Counted from the stretch's first letter, positions 39,191 through 51,165 are shown. The stretch is 64,000 nt of DNA from Spinacia oleracea (GCF_020520425.1 NC_079488.1:86719285-86783284); one strand, 5' to 3'. The notes: generated from the sequence alone by a model not told the origin. Numbers and translations: made by a program.

Positions 39191-40005
39191 GATAACCCAT
39201 GGTATAATCGATGGTAACTTACATAGTACGGAGTACTAGTATTAGTTATAAGTATTACTTCTATTTGTTATAAAAATAAAAGTTATGAAGTTTTTTATTT
39301 TTTTTACGATTTTGTAGAGGGTGGAACCGTGTAACCCAGTAGATAAAAAACTTTCAAATACTCCATACATTGTATAAAGTAAAAAATAAGAGGGTCAGCA
39401 CGAAGGGGGGAAAATATCATATTTATGACATTATGTTTCATATAATGTTAAATTATAATTTCAAAAATCTTACTTGTATGTTAATTTTAATTCTAATAAT
39501 CTTTACGAAGGATGGGGATATATATAGAATATTAATTAAAATACTCTTAGGAAACTAGTTTAACCAAACACTTAATGAAACAGCAAACTTACCAATTTCA
39601 GCACCAAAAGGTTTTAGAGGCTACCTTATCAATTCCATTTAACTTATCAGTTTCGGCTAGTGTTGTCAAACAAAGCCTTAGCCAACTAAAGATTGCGTAG
39701 CTCCCGTGAGCTACATAAAAAATAACATAAACTGGGAATCTTGCAAATGTTCAATGATTCTATCAGTCTCAAATAATAGAATCAGGACAGTATGCATCTA
39801 AATAAATAAATAAAGTAACCTCTATAAAAAATTGTTAATTTAAAAGAGCAAAATATGAGCACATACTTACTGAACCAGGTGTAGAACATTTGCTTCTTCA
39901 TAAGTAACATAAAACAAACAGCCTGAACATGTAAAAATCAGTTTCAATTATACCCATTTGGACAATCATGCATCAAATATAAAGCTAGAGAACACCAAAC
40001 CTTAA
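39191..40005. other. Intergenic spacer
   Basis: Very AT-rich, no gene or repeat boundary recognised. Confidence 0.5.
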
Positions 40006-41101
40006 CGGCCCGTTTGGTAGCCGATAATAAATGGTGGGAATGAGAATAAATCTAAGGGGGTGTTTGGTTTGTACGGGGTAAAGGGAATGGGATCAACAAA
40101 GAGAATAGAGGAGAAAGGAAATTAAACCCTTTGATATAGAATAGTGTTTGGGTAACATAATTGTTTTATGTCTCTTCCTCCTCTATCTTACTCCATACTT
40201 GCCGCCCCTCTACATTGCCGCCGCCCCACTTTTGCCGCCCCTACCCTCTTATCGTCGCCGCCCCTCTTTTGCCGCCCCTCCCCTCATATCGTCGCCGCCG
40301 CCCTCTTTTTCCGCCGCCTCCTTCCCTCGTGTCGCCGTACCATATACATAAAGAGGCAAGTTTGATGTTTTGAAGGTTAAATTCGGCCCTAAAAACTGAA
40401 TTGACCATTTAAAGCCATAATTATAAATTCAAAAAGGTATTTTTTTCATTTTAACTCTTATTTTCTATTGAAAATTTTGGGCTTGTGGTGGTTAATAATG
40501 GTTTCGAACGGTTGTTAGGGTGGTTTCCGGTAGTTTTTGGTGGTTTTTTGCGGTGTGGGTAGTTGTCGGTGGCTTCCGGTAGTGTCTAAGGTGGCGGGTA
40601 GGGTGGTGGAACCAGCTGTTGGTGGTTTTGGTGGTGGGTCCGGTAGTTTTGCGGTGTCATAAGGTTTGGTCAAGCTCGTTTATAATGGTGGTCAATGTTG
40701 TTGAGAGGTGATGGGAAAGGGAATGGGAAAGTCTTGGAGGGGTGGGGAATGAGTGTAGAGGGTTTAGGGGTTACCTCAAAAATGAAAAAGGGTAAAGGGA
40801 ATGATAAAATAGACCTACAAACAACAAAAAAGGGAATGATCAGCCCATTCCCTTTCCCTTTGATCATTATGTCCATGGTATTGAAATTTTGTCTCAAACT
40901 TGGTGTTTCTACTCATGAATTTGCATTCCCACCTAATACCACTCCCCAAATGGTAATGGATGGTAATGGAAATGTATAAAATAAAAGAGATAATTTTGAG
41001 TGAACTAGCATTACCATGGGAAGAATATTGATTTTCCTTACAAATTTACATACAAATTCATTCTCATTGACACCATTTATGGCAGGCTACCAAATGGGCC
41101 G
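40006..41101. mobile_element. Harbinger-like TIR element with internal insertion
   Basis: The left end CGGCCCGTTTGGTAGCC and the reversed right end CGGCCCATTTGGTAGCC continue as similar arms for about 45 bp (AATAAATGGTGGGAATGAGAA and its counterpart). TAA flanks both sides (40003-40005 and 41102-41104), as in PIF/Harbinger. Inside, a second TIR-like start (GGGTGTTTGGTTTG at about 40059) and a Pro/Arg-coding GC-rich stretch (CCGCC repeats, 40200-40335) suggest a further nested insertion. No transposase. Confidence 0.75.
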
Positions 41102-41393
41102 TAAGAGTATTCGTTTAAGCAATAAAGAACCATATAAGAAGCAACGAAAAGCATTAAAACAAACAACAGAAATGATTTTAAAAAACCATGGAATAGCGAT
41201 GAGAACAGAACTAAGATCAGATAGCTACCTTCTTTCTCCTTTCTTTCAAAAAGTATTTTTTCAGATCTGAAAAGGAATATGGAAAGCAATATACACTCCA
41301 ATGCTTATATAAAAAGTATAACATGGCATTAACTGTTTGGCTTTAAATATATAATGCTTTTTTCTCCTTCTACTCAACTTCTTGTTCCTTAAT

Positions 41394-41538
41394 CAAGGTC
41401 TCGGGTTCGAGCTTTGGGTATGGAAAAAATCTCAACCGGGAGGGATGCTGCCCATGAGGTACCCATGCAAACTCCCGCGGGAGATTAGTCCACTCGCCAA
41501 AGACGGTGGGAACTCCTCGTAGTAGAACCAAAAAAAAA
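41394..41538 (+). mobile_element. 5'-truncated tRNA-derived SINE
   Basis: A Pol III B-box-like sequence (GGGTTCGAGC at about 41401) is followed by a typical SINE body (GGGAGATTAGTCCACTCGCC) and ends in a run of A (41528-41538). The A box is missing, so the 5' end is truncated. Confidence 0.6.
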
Positions 41539-42183
41539 ACTTCTTTCATTGAAGTTCATTTATTTAGCTTATCTTTATTTCTTTGTGCTAACCCACTATT
41601 CTTTCATCTTTCCATGAGTTCATTTGTCCAAAAATCCAAACTTCATATCAATATACTAGTGTTCATATTCCTGGTACTACTGTATATTACTAGAACATGA
41701 AATATACCATGACAATTTTCAAGAGTGGGGTTAAAACTAAAAGTTACAGAAATACTAGCGCACGCAATCAACATCCGTCCCTTCTCTCGAGCAACTTCTG
41801 TTGCATAATGTTGCATAATCTATGTTGTGCCATGCATTAGCTTTAGTCCTCCTTGGTGATAAACCAGGAATAGAATACTAAAAAGTGATTATTTTATGGA
41901 GAGTGACAAGAGGAGACTGCAGTTTGGTAGCACTAAAATTGTAATTCATGAAGTCCCTTCTAGAAAGCTGCCCAGCTCATCTTGGTATCATCGCAATGTT
42001 GGAACTCCATTTGCTCCGCTAAAAAATATTAATTCCCATTTTATTGAAATTCATTGTTTTATTTTTTGAAGTATTACTAAGCCAGTATGGATGTAAGACC
42101 TATACAACATTGACAGAGTGAAACTAATACATCAAGTAGTTGATAACTTTTAACAAGAGTGGAGAAAATCATACCAAGAAGCC
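41539..42183. other. Intergenic spacer left of the duplication
   Basis: AT-rich, no gene recognised. The duplicated block begins at 42184. Confidence 0.45.
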
Positions 42184-42407
42184 GGAATAGTGGAGACAAC
42201 CATGATACAGTAAATTGATGAACCTCATCTGGTCCTAGGAACAAGTTTTAGCCACTAATATATGGATTCTGTGAAGCATACAGCAAAAGTTCCAGTTTCT
42301 CTTAAACTCATGTTGGTGGCTCTTGATTTAGGATAAACCATGATCCCATACCGAGGTTGTATATTTCCAAACAAACTTCATGCCCGCAACCAAACACAGA
42401 AAAAAGT

Positions 42408-44078
42408 TCACTTGTTCCTATAACTCAACTCCTTTCGTTTTTGATTAAGTACAAAATGTCTCGCCATAGCAGGATTGAAAAACCTTTTCATGTGCTCTGA
42501 AAGTTTATGAATTCTACGAAGATCGTCAATCCTTGACAAATGCCTCAGAAATAAATCAAACTTCAGATAGGGTATTTTAATTCCCTGATGTACAACGTCA
42601 TCCAAAAACAAACATGCATTCTCAATTTGGTCACAAACAAAAAGTCCTTCAATCATCACACAGTAAGTATTGACATCTCGCTCACAACTTTTCTTGCCCA
42701 TTTCATCCCAAGTCTCAAGCGCTCCCACGGGATCACCCATAGAAAAGAACATCTCAATCAGCATATTAAAAGAGTGTACACTAGGCACACAATCCACACT
42801 AACCATCCTCCGGTAAAGCTGAATCGCTTCATCAGCCTTCCTATTTTCACAAAGTACCTTGAGGAAACAGTTATATGTGACAATATCAGATGGGTAACCT
42901 TTCTTTTCCATCTCTTCCAAAAACCAGTAAGTTTCCTTCACCTTTCCAGCCAAACACATTCCTTGAATCAACTCCTTATAAGTGGAAACGTCTGGAAGAC
43001 AACCGCTTTGTATCATATCCCCAATTACTCTAAAACAGTCATCAATTCGATCAATCTTAACAAGTGCCAAAATCACTATCGCATACGTCTTTGCTGTAGG
43101 AGGAGATGAGATAGAGGGTTTTGTTTTCATCAACTCAAACAGACCAACAGCCTCGGTCACCATTCCTGCTTTACAATAGGTTTCAATTGCAGCATTATAG
43201 GTAAAACTATCTGGAGTAAAACCCATACTACTCATCTCCTCCAAGATCTTCATTCCTCTTGCAGGGTTTTTAACCCTACACCAACCGAAAAAAAGGATAC
43301 TGTAGGTATTAGCATCTGGAGCAACCTTATTTTTCACCTTCTTGAACAGGATCTCCGCATCCTCAACCAAATTACACTTGCAAAGAGCATCAAGTAGCAA
43401 GTTAAGCGCCTTGATCTCCGGCTGCATTTTAACCCTAACTCCTCTCTTCTTCTTAGAGCATGTGAGGACTTTTGTCAGATGTTTTTCCGTGTATTTTCTC
43501 AAAATAGTCAAGAGAACTTCAATTGGAATCGACGTTTTATCATTCCTTTTCATGTAATCCAACATATCACAAACAATTTTAAATTGTTTAATCTTAAACT
43601 TCGTAGTTGATAATATATCAATCATTTCATTGTAAACCTTGTATTCGTGGTGATAATGCTCCTGGCGAGCAGCCCACATGAAAAAACGAAAGGCTATTTT
43701 CTCCTCGAAACGTAACCTATCAAGGGTTTCAATAACCAACTCAGTTGTTAAGGGAATCCTAGCTTGTTCAAGGGCTTTCTCCATGTTCTTATCAGAACCC
43801 ACATTTTCCATAATAATTCTATACACCCCATCAACATTACTATAAACTAAATTGTTTTCATCTTCACCCACAAAGTCATCAGTGGAGTAAAATTTTCTCA
43901 ATGGGTTCCCAAACTCAAAGCAACCCTTTGAAGAATGAAGTTTGGGGATCACACCAAACCCGAAAATCGAAGTTTCATAAGCTCGAGAAACTGAATAGAA
44001 AATTGGGTTTTGAAGATTAGAAAAATAAATTGAATTCTTGCATTGCCTGACAATCAAAATTACACAAGTTCTCCACAT
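42408..44078 (-). CDS. P-class pentatricopeptide repeat protein, mitochondrial type (At1g73400-like)
   Basis: Single-exon ORF of 556 residues, the usual PPR gene form. The first ~60 residues are rich in Arg, Ser and aromatic residues with few acids (MWRTCVILIVRQCKNSIYF), consistent with a mitochondrial presequence. From about residue 150 onward come about ten 35-residue PPR motifs, for example NTYSILFFGWCRVKNPARG, FTYNAAIETYCKAGMVTEA, STYKELIQGMCLAGKVKET, VTYNCFLKVLCENRKADEA and HSFNMLIEMFFSMGDPVGA. No E, DYW or SMR domain, so P-class: probably binds and stabilises or processes a specific organelle transcript. The resemblance to Arabidopsis At1g73400 is from memory of the family and needs a search. 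The 5' leader may contain an intron at about 44135. A truncated copy lies at 49798-50520. Confidence 0.92.
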   Translation of the reverse strand: MWRTCVILIVRQCKNSIYFSNLQNPIFYSVSRAYETSIFGFGVIPKLHSSKGCFEFGNPLRKFYSTDDFVGEDENNLVYSNVDGVYRIIMENVGSDKNMEKALEQARIPLTTELVIETLDRLRFEEKIAFRFFMWAARQEHYHHEYKVYNEMIDILSTTKFKIKQFKIVCDMLDYMKRNDKTSIPIEVLLTILRKYTEKHLTKVLTCSKKKRGVRVKMQPEIKALNLLLDALCKCNLVEDAEILFKKVKNKVAPDANTYSILFFGWCRVKNPARGMKILEEMSSMGFTPDSFTYNAAIETYCKAGMVTEAVGLFELMKTKPSISSPPTAKTYAIVILALVKIDRIDDCFRVIGDMIQSGCLPDVSTYKELIQGMCLAGKVKETYWFLEEMEKKGYPSDIVTYNCFLKVLCENRKADEAIQLYRRMVSVDCVPSVHSFNMLIEMFFSMGDPVGALETWDEMGKKSCERDVNTYCVMIEGLFVCDQIENACLFLDDVVHQGIKIPYLKFDLFLRHLSRIDDLRRIHKLSEHMKRFFNPAMARHFVLNQKRKELSYRNK

Positions 44079-44491
44079 TTCTTCTCAAGGAAATCAGCTA
44101 GTGTGACGATAAAGAAAGACTTGAGAGGGTTACCTTGTTGAAAGATTGTTCAACTCCTGTCAAAAATTGCGAGGCCCAGAAAGACTCAAGCTTGAACAAA
44201 TTGTTTGATTGTTTGCTAGCACAGCTTGATCATAGCTTCACAGGGGATTGATAAGGAGCTCAGAATGTTTGCAACATTTACATGGGGAGCGGGCGAGGCG
44301 AGGGGCGAGGTTAGTCTTGCAAGTTGAACTCTTGCTGGTTGCTGCCGTTATTTGTGATGCGTAACAGCGTAAGGTACCAGGGGAATATTTTCCAAGTCTG
44401 GCTATGTTTCTTTTTGGTTCATTTGACTGAAGTTACCTATTTTGAGTACTCCGTATTAAATTCCCAAAAAAAAATTGTGTATCGTTATTCT

Positions 44492-44569
44492 ACGTTCGTG
44501 TTTACTAAAAACGCCCGCAATTATAATAGGAAAAAATACCAATTTTTCCCTTTAATTATTCACCCCTCC

Positions 44570-44612
<43 letters not shown>

Positions 44613-44762
44613 AAAAATAACTTAAATAACAATAATATTTCGTAATTATTATTATTATAATAATAATAATAACAATCATAATAATAATGAGTGTGGGCCC
44701 AGATTGTATCTCGGCTTCCCACTAACTATTTGTAACTTATTTGACTTTGTTGGCATTTGATT

Positions 44763-44824
<62 letters not shown>

Positions 44825-45092
44825 AACAAACTAACGCGCACAGGGTTATCGCCATTGACATGGCTGTCGCGCACAGGATTGCGCCGGTGACACGGTAGTC
44901 ATGCAGATCTTGTGCACCGCCTCCATGTCGGCGGCGCAATCCCTCTGCGCGGCAGCCATGTCGATGGCACTAACCCTGTGCGCGGTGGTTTTCATTAAAA
45001 AAAAAGAGTCAAGAAATCCAAATACGAAGTAGGCGAATCCACTTAATGCACTAAGATCAGTACTCACCAAAATACCGAAAGAGAGAGAGAGC

Positions 45093-45128
<36 letters not shown>

Positions 45129-45303
45129 GTGATGTAGAGGCTCGGAATGTTCGTTGCTCTTGTATATTGGTCCCTTGTGGATACTTTTTCTTCTTTCTTT
45201 CTTTTTTTAAAAACTTTTTTTAAGAATTTTTTTTGTAATTGTTGTTGTTATATGATAATCTATTTTATTATAAACGTATTTGTAATTGTTATTGTTATTA
45301 TTA

Positions 45304-45338
<35 letters not shown>

Positions 45339-45415
45339 GGGATGAAAATTAAAAAGGGCAAAATCGTATTTTCTTGCATCGGATGCGGGCGTTTTTAGGA
45401 AAACACGAGCGTCGT
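44492..45415. repeat. TIR-like element with GC-rich inverted repeat and microsatellites
   Basis: Left CGTTCGTGTTTACTAAAAAC and, reversed from the right, CGCTCGTGTTTTCCTAAAAA are followed on both sides by GCCCGCA, about 30 bp of inverted termini. Inside are (AAT)n at 44570-44607 and 44766-44820, a GC-rich block 44832-44990 built from inverted and direct copies of GCGCACAGGGTTA-like units, (GA)n at about 45083-45125 and (ATT)n at about 45290-45339. A minus-strand frame across the GC-rich block is probably accidental. No target duplication identified. A shortened copy lies at 50552-51240. Confidence 0.6.
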
Positions 45416-45437
45416 TTAAAAACCCCCCAAAAACTTA

Positions 45438-46230
45438 GGGTTGCGTTTGGTAACTTGAATTTCATTTGAAATCCTTGATTTCAAATTTGGAAATTGAGAT
45501 GATGAATTTGAATTCCAAATCAGTTGTTTAGCAAAGACTTATCAGTGTAGTTCCAACATTCCAATACCACTGTAATGTTAGGGAAGTCAGTGTGATATTT
45601 CAATTCTAATATTAATTACGAACGACCGTTGTTTTGGTGTTTGCATAAAAATATTTTAAAAAATATAGATTATTAACCTTCGTAAATATTATTCTCATCA
45701 AAAATGGTTATACTGGTCAACAATAAAGTAGGAAGAACAATATGCAATTGAAGTATTTTGGATATCAAAGGTAATTAATGAACCACAAACTCATATTTGG
45801 GAAAGAAAGATTCGATGAATCGGGATTGCACTAGTGCGGTATGTAGAACATAGTAGCAAGATGGATAATTTCAACATCGGTTTGCGGGGCTTGCGGCTAG
45901 CTTTGAAGGTGAAGGATTGTGGCTACCTCCAATGGTGGAGCAACTGCAGTATCGACCTCCGACTAGTGTTGCAACAACCACAATGGAGTTAGAAAGTTTG
46001 TGATAGTGATTGGCTATAGAGAAGGGCTAAATCAGGGAGGAGAAGTTATAAAGAAACAAGAATTTGTAAATGACAAGTTTTTTTGTGTCATTTGAAATTC
46101 TTCTTTAGGAGCAGCATTTTAGCGAGCGTGGTTTGGATCAATTTCAATTCCAAATTCTATACTTTCACAAACTACATAATTTCTCCAATTCCATCATTTC
46201 AAATGGATTCCTTATTCCCAAACACACCAT
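45438..46230. mobile_element. TIR element (Harbinger-like), probable
   Basis: Left GGGTTGCGTTTGGTAACTTG and, reversed from the right, TATGGTGTGTTTGGGAATAA share the GTTTGG core and continue with ATTTCATTTGAAAT-type arms. About 790 bp, non-coding; present in both duplication copies (second at about 51265-52055). Confidence 0.5.
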
Positions 46231-46325
46231 AGGGATTTTTAAATGGCGCCCGCGTTTTTTTAAAAATGCCCACATTTAGTGTATGAAAATACACTTTTGC
46301 CTTTATAATATTAATAACGGTAACG

Positions 46326-46381
<56 letters not shown>

Positions 46382-46406
46382 TTACAATAATTAATAATAA
46401 TAATAA
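46326..46406. repeat. (AAT)n microsatellite
   Basis: About 18 uninterrupted AAT units, then degenerate AT-rich sequence up to the MULE target duplication. Its duplicate at 52148-52203 has a similar number of units. Confidence 0.9.
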
Positions 46407-47039
46407 TTAATAATTGGAAAATTTGTTAAAAATAAACCACCATTTGACCGGTCTGCTATTAACAGTATGACAAATCGATTAATTTTAAATAATCCAACGT
46501 TTAATTTACATCTCTATTAACAGGTCAAATTATCGGTGACCTACTCAGCAAGTCTTTGTTGACTCTCTTTCCTTCCTAAACCAAACCACTCACCCCATTT
46601 ACACTCTCACCTACCTTCTCTTCATCTCTTTCATTTCTCCTCTGTAAACTAAAACGACGCCATGGCTGACGTAGCTTGAAGAAGTGAAAAATCGCGAAAG
46701 TAGAAAGCTATATTTTGGAATAACAACAGGAAGAAGAGTGCCAAAACAGAGAAGTGAAGCTTTATTCGCGTAATTGTAAGTCCCAAGAACCCTAATATGC
46801 GAAATTCAAAATTTGAATGCTTTACCTTGACATTTTCCAAATTGTTTGAATAAGAATCGTAATTAACTAATTTATAATGTTATTATAGAAAATTTATAAT
46901 GAACGTTGTGGTTATTTGGTTGGTTGCGTTTAATTGTGTGATTGATTTTGCGAATTAAATTAATTTTGTGGTTATTTGCATGTGTTTGAATGAGTGGTTT
47001 TGTGGGTAAAATTGATTGAATATGAACTGTTATTGGTAG

Positions 47040-47335
47040 GTAATCATTAGTGTGGATGAAGATGTGACATTGAAGTTTTTTCATGGATGGTTGTTTAAAA
47101 AGCAGAAAAATGGTGTAGTTTATCTAGGAGGAAAGATTAGGACTTTTGAAATTGATCCTGATTAGCTATGTTGGTTTTGGCTTGTTGATTTAGCAAAGAA
47201 ATGTGGGGAGGGAAGTTACCAAAAAAGTGAACAAGTAATTTGGTTCCCAGGAAGAACTTGTCTAATGACTAATGGTTTAAGAAGGGTTTTAAGTGATAAA
47301 GAGGTATTGAAGATGACTGCTTTTGCTAAAAAGAA
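47040..47335 (+). pseudogene. PB1-like exon remnant with stop, copy 1
   Basis: Same exon as at 52864-53154. It keeps nine bases missing from copy 2 (reading NGVVYLGGKIRTF) but has TAG at 47163-47165 where copy 2 has GAG. The two copies have therefore decayed independently: copy 2 by a 9-bp loss, copy 1 by a nonsense change. Confidence 0.75.
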
Positions 47336-47746
47336 CCGATGCATAGATTTATATAAGACATTGTCGATCTTATTTTGTGTGGATGAATGTAAGACAATGC
47401 CATGCCTCTTATTTTGGTAAAAAATTGTTCGGATAAATGTAAGGCAATGGCATGCCACTTATTTCGGTAAAAACTTGTTCTGATGAATGTATTATTTTGG
47501 TAAAGGTTGTTCAGATGAATGTAATTAAGGCGATGCCTCTTATTTTGGTAATGTAATGCAAGACAAGTTCTTCAATGATGAATTTAAGCGTTTGTATGTT
47601 TGGTTGCACAATATGCTTTTTAGACGATTTAAGCATAGTTATAAATAGAACACAAAAGTGTGCTCAATAACATGTCACAAAATTTAAACACGCATAAACA
47701 TGTCATATAATTCCAAAACTCGTAAAGCAATACAAATGTAAACTAT

Positions 47747-49253
47747 TGATATGTTCATATTTTATAGTGTTTTTACCCCCGTCCCTTAGTACTTTTTGAT
47801 CTCAAATGAGCTCTTCGGAGCGATTTTTAGTAATAATGTGCTCCTTGTAGTGTGTTTGTAGTTTCAGGTTCATCATTGTACGAATTAGCATATTTTTGTG
47901 CATTTCTTACTCATTTGAATCTATACAATAGATTATGTGCTTTCGAGAGCACACACACTGAGTTGGAAGAGTTTTCGAGCAAAGCGGATAGTGAAATAAC
48001 TAGAAAACCAACACTCGTCTACTCTTTTGATCATAACTTACGTTCTACAACTCCAAATGAAGTGATTCCAATTGGGTTGGATTCTAGACTTCAATATCTT
48101 TCCAACGAGTGGTCACTCGCCTAATTCCTACGAATAACAAAGGAGATATGGCGTTTTAAAGATAGAGGATCGTGCAGTTTGTACGCGCGCCAGACGGGCG
48201 AATGGCTGCCCGACGGGCGAACGTCTGCCCGACGGGCGGGAGCTGCCCGACCAGGCGCGTGTCGATGATTTCCAGAATGTCTCCCTCCGCCCGGCGGGCA
48301 GACCTGCGCCCGACGGGCGGATTTCGAGCTGGTCACCCGACGGGCGGAAGGCTGCCCGACCGGGCGACGACAACCCAGCAGGCTTATGCGCGGTTTTCTT
48401 TCCGGTTTTCTTTTATTTTTATGGGCAAACTATAAATACTAGGCTTCAATTATTTTAGTGGACATCTTATTTTTTCCTAGTATTAGCCCCTTAGTTTATT
48501 TCTCTTAGCTTTGTTTTCTCTCTAATTTAGTTCAAAACACTTAGTTTCAAATTCAATAAAAACTCAAGCTTTCTATTACCATTGTTCTTCAATTAGGTAT
48601 TATTCTTTATTTCAATCCTTTGTTTTGCTATACTCATGTTTCCAATCATGTTAATTGCTTTGCTTATCATTAATATGCTTGAGTAATTTAATTTCTAGGG
48701 TTTGGGGATCCATGAATAATATGAAGGGATATTGAATAATTGTGATTGTTGGCATTGTAATTAATTCCTATTGATTGGTTTATTTCACTATACAATTAGA
48801 TTTGCGCTGGTTTAATTGTGGTAGTTATGCAATATCAAGTTAAGATTCGAGAGATGCAATTTGATGTTTAGGCTTGTGTCAATAGGTGGAATTAGAGTTA
48901 ATACGTAGCGAGAGCCCGTTAATTCTAAGTCTATGATTAGTATCGATTCGAGAGAGCATGCTAGTCTAATTAATTACTTTGTTGATTGTCGTGATTGTTT
49001 ATTTTCCTGGATTGTTATTTGTTGGTGAACCTATGCCCTAGATTCCTTAATTTATTGATCCATACTCGTTTAATATTCGTTCGTAGTCTTAGTATACAAA
49101 TCATCAACCAACTCTTGTTCCCAATAGTCTAGTTTAATTAATTGATAGTAGAAAGAACGCCTGTTTCCCTGTGGATTCGACCCTGACTTCCCTTGCTACC
49201 TAGTTAGTGGATTTAGGTTATTTTTGATTAGGTGATACGACTTAAGCCTGTCA
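47747..49253 (+). repeat. 5' LTR of an Athila-like retrotransposon, copy 1
   Basis: TGATATG...GCCTGTCA, 1507 bp, preceded by ACTAT. Followed at once by internal leader AATTTTGGCGCCGTTGCC. A TATA box (CTATAAATACTAGG) lies at about 48430-48443. Same family as the solo LTR at 19203-20660. Confidence 0.9.
48190..48366. promoter_or_regulatory. Palindrome cluster upstream of LTR TATA box, copy 1
   Basis: About eight copies of GCCCGACGGGC or close variants (GCCCGACCGGGC, GCCCGGCGGGC) lie 65-245 bp upstream of the TATA box. The core is ACGG here, whereas the solo LTR at 20091-20220 has ATCG in all copies. Confidence 0.75.
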
Positions 49254-49573
49254 AATTTTGGCGCCGTTGCCGGGGAAACGGTTTAATTTTCTGCTATTAA
49301 TTTTATGACCTAGATTATTTTCTTGATTCTCATAGAACTTCCAGTTCTTTGAGACCATGTATATATTTTATTTTCTTTAGTTTATTTTTTACTTTTTATT
49401 TTTATTTTTTACTTTTTTTCCCCTAAAAAAATGGATTATTATTCTTTTCCTCCTTTTTGTAAATGAGCCTTTTTTGCTGTATTTCGATAGGCTAAATGAT
49501 TTTATTGGTTACCAAAATCTTAATCTTTGGGATTCTTGTGGTTTTGCTTATGGTGGTTTAAATGAGTATACAA
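49254..49573 (+). other. Retrotransposon leader with primer-binding site, truncated
   Basis: TGGCGCCGTTGCCGGGGA (from about 49259) is the primer-binding site type of Athila and related Ty3/gypsy elements (tRNA-Asp-like). The leader is cut at 49573 by the duplication joint. Confidence 0.8.
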
Positions 49574-49797
49574 GGAATAGTGGAGACAACCATGATACAG
49601 TAAATTAATGAACCTCATCTGGTCCTAGGAACAAGTTTTAGCCACTAATATATGGATTCTGTGAAGCATACAGCAAAAGTTCCAGTTTCTCTTAAACTCA
49701 TGTTGGTGGCTCTTGATTTAGGATAAACCATGATCCCATACCGAGGTTGTATATTTCCAAACAAACTTCATGCCCGCAACCAAACACAGAAAAAAGT

Positions 49798-50520
49798 TCA
49801 CTTGTTCCTATAACTCAACTCCTTTCGTTTTTGATTAAGTACAAAATGTCTCGCCATAGCAGGATTGAAAAACCTTTTCATGTGCTCTGAAAGTTTATGA
49901 ATTCTACGAAGATCGTCAATCCTTGACAAATGCCTCAGAAATAAATCAAACTTCAGATAGGGTATTTTAATTCCCTGATGTACAACGTCATCCAAAAACA
50001 AACATGCATTCTCAATTTGGTCACAAACAAAAAGTCCTTCAATCATCACACAATAAGTATTGACATCTCGCTCACAACTTTTCTTGCCCATTTCATCCCA
50101 AGTCTCAAGCGCTCCCACGGGATCACCCATAGAAAAGAACATCTCAATCAGCATATTAAAAGAGTGTACACTAGGCACACAATCCACACTAACCATCCTC
50201 CGGTAAAGCTGAATCGCTTCATCAGCCTTCCTATTTTCACAAAGTACCTTGAGGAAACAGTTATATGTGACAATATCAGATGGGTAACCTTTCTTTTCCA
50301 TCTCTTCCAAAAACCAGTAAGTTTCCTTCACCTTTCCAGCCAAACACATTCCTTGAATCAACTCCTTATAAGTGGAAACGTCTGGAAGACAACCGCTTTG
50401 TATCATATCCCCAATTACTCTAAAACAGTCATCAATTCGATCAATCTTAACAAGTGCCAAAATCACTATCGCATACGTCTTTGCTGTAGGAGGAGATGAG
50501 ATAGAGGGTTTTGTTTTCAT
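49798..50520 (-). pseudogene. Truncated PPR gene copy
   Basis: The last 240 residues of the PPR protein remain nearly identical to copy 1 (one silent-looking change near 50052). The deletion removed the promoter, start codon, mitochondrial presequence and first half of the repeats. A stop codon lies just upstream in frame; the first in-frame ATG is Met of MKTKPSISSPP. Without targeting sequence and promoter it is almost certainly non-functional. Confidence 0.88.
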
Positions 50521-50594
50521 CAACTCAAACAGACCAACAGCCTCGGCTTCCCACTAACTATTTGTAACTTATTTGACTTTGTTGGCATTTGATT

Positions 50595-50596
<2 letters not shown>

Positions 50597-50653
<57 letters not shown>

Positions 50654-50920
50654 AACAAACTAACGCGCACAGGGTTCACGCCATTTACATGGCTGTCGCG
50701 CACAGGATTGCGCCGGTGACACGGTAGTCGTGCAGATCTTGTGCACCGCCTCCATGTCGGCGGCGCAATCCCTCTGCGCGGCAGCCTTGTCGATGGCACT
50801 AACCTTGTGCGCGGTGGTTTTCATTAAAAAAAAAATAGTCAAGAAATCCAAATACAAAGTAGGCGAATCCACTTAATGCACTAAGATCAGTACTCACCAA
50901 AATACCGAAAGAGAGAGAGC

Positions 50921-50958
<38 letters not shown>

Positions 50959-51165
50959 GGTGATGTAGAGGCTCGGAATGTTCGTTGCTCTTGTATATTG
51001 GTCCCTTGTGGATACTTTTTCTTCTTTCTTTCTTTTTTTAAAAACTTTTTTTAAGAACTTTTTTGTAATTGTTGTTGTTATATGATAATCTATTTTATTA
51101 TAAACGTATTTGTAATTGTTATTGTTATTATTATTGTTATTATTATTATTATTATTATTATTGGG
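50597..51165. repeat. GC-rich inverted-repeat block and microsatellites, copy 2
   Basis: Second copy of the block at 44766-45339: (AAT)n 50597-50649, GC-rich units 50660-50815, (GA)n about 50908-50954, (ATT)n about 51126-51162. Repeat numbers differ from copy 1. Confidence 0.85.

Larger units (their letters stand above)
42184..49573. repeat. Tandem duplication, copy 1 (7390 bp unit)
   Basis: Sequence from GGAATAGTGGAGACAACC at 42184 reappears at 49574 with only scattered substitutions. The copy 1/copy 2 joint at 49573/49574 fuses retrotransposon leader sequence to the region downstream of the PPR gene, with GGAATAG at the joint. Copy 1 contains the intact PPR gene, a GC-rich inverted repeat, microsatellites, the left end of a MULE, a 5' LTR and 320 bp of its leader. 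Confidence 0.92.
46416..49573. mobile_element. Mutator-like element (MULE), left part only, in duplication copy 1
   Basis: Starts GGAAAATTTGTTAAAAATAA after TTAATAATT (46407-46415), identical to the complete MULE at 52240. Its right end is missing because the duplicated unit stops inside the LTR retrotransposon inserted in the MULE. Confidence 0.88.

Noticed and set aside
40148..40373. Pro/Arg-rich frames at 40148-40373
   Set aside because: CCGCC repeat stretch inside a Harbinger-like element.
42588..43109. 173-residue plus-strand frame opposite the PPR gene (also 49978-50499)
   Set aside because: Antisense shadow of the PPR coding sequence; no domain of its own.
44676..45070. Minus-strand frames with poly-Tyr or Ala/Cys-rich ends
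   Set aside because: They read microsatellite and the inverted GC-rich repeat; not conserved as protein between the two copies.
46649..47084. Small minus-strand frames in the MULE, identical in both copies
   Set aside because: Identity reflects the recent duplication, not coding constraint; no known family.
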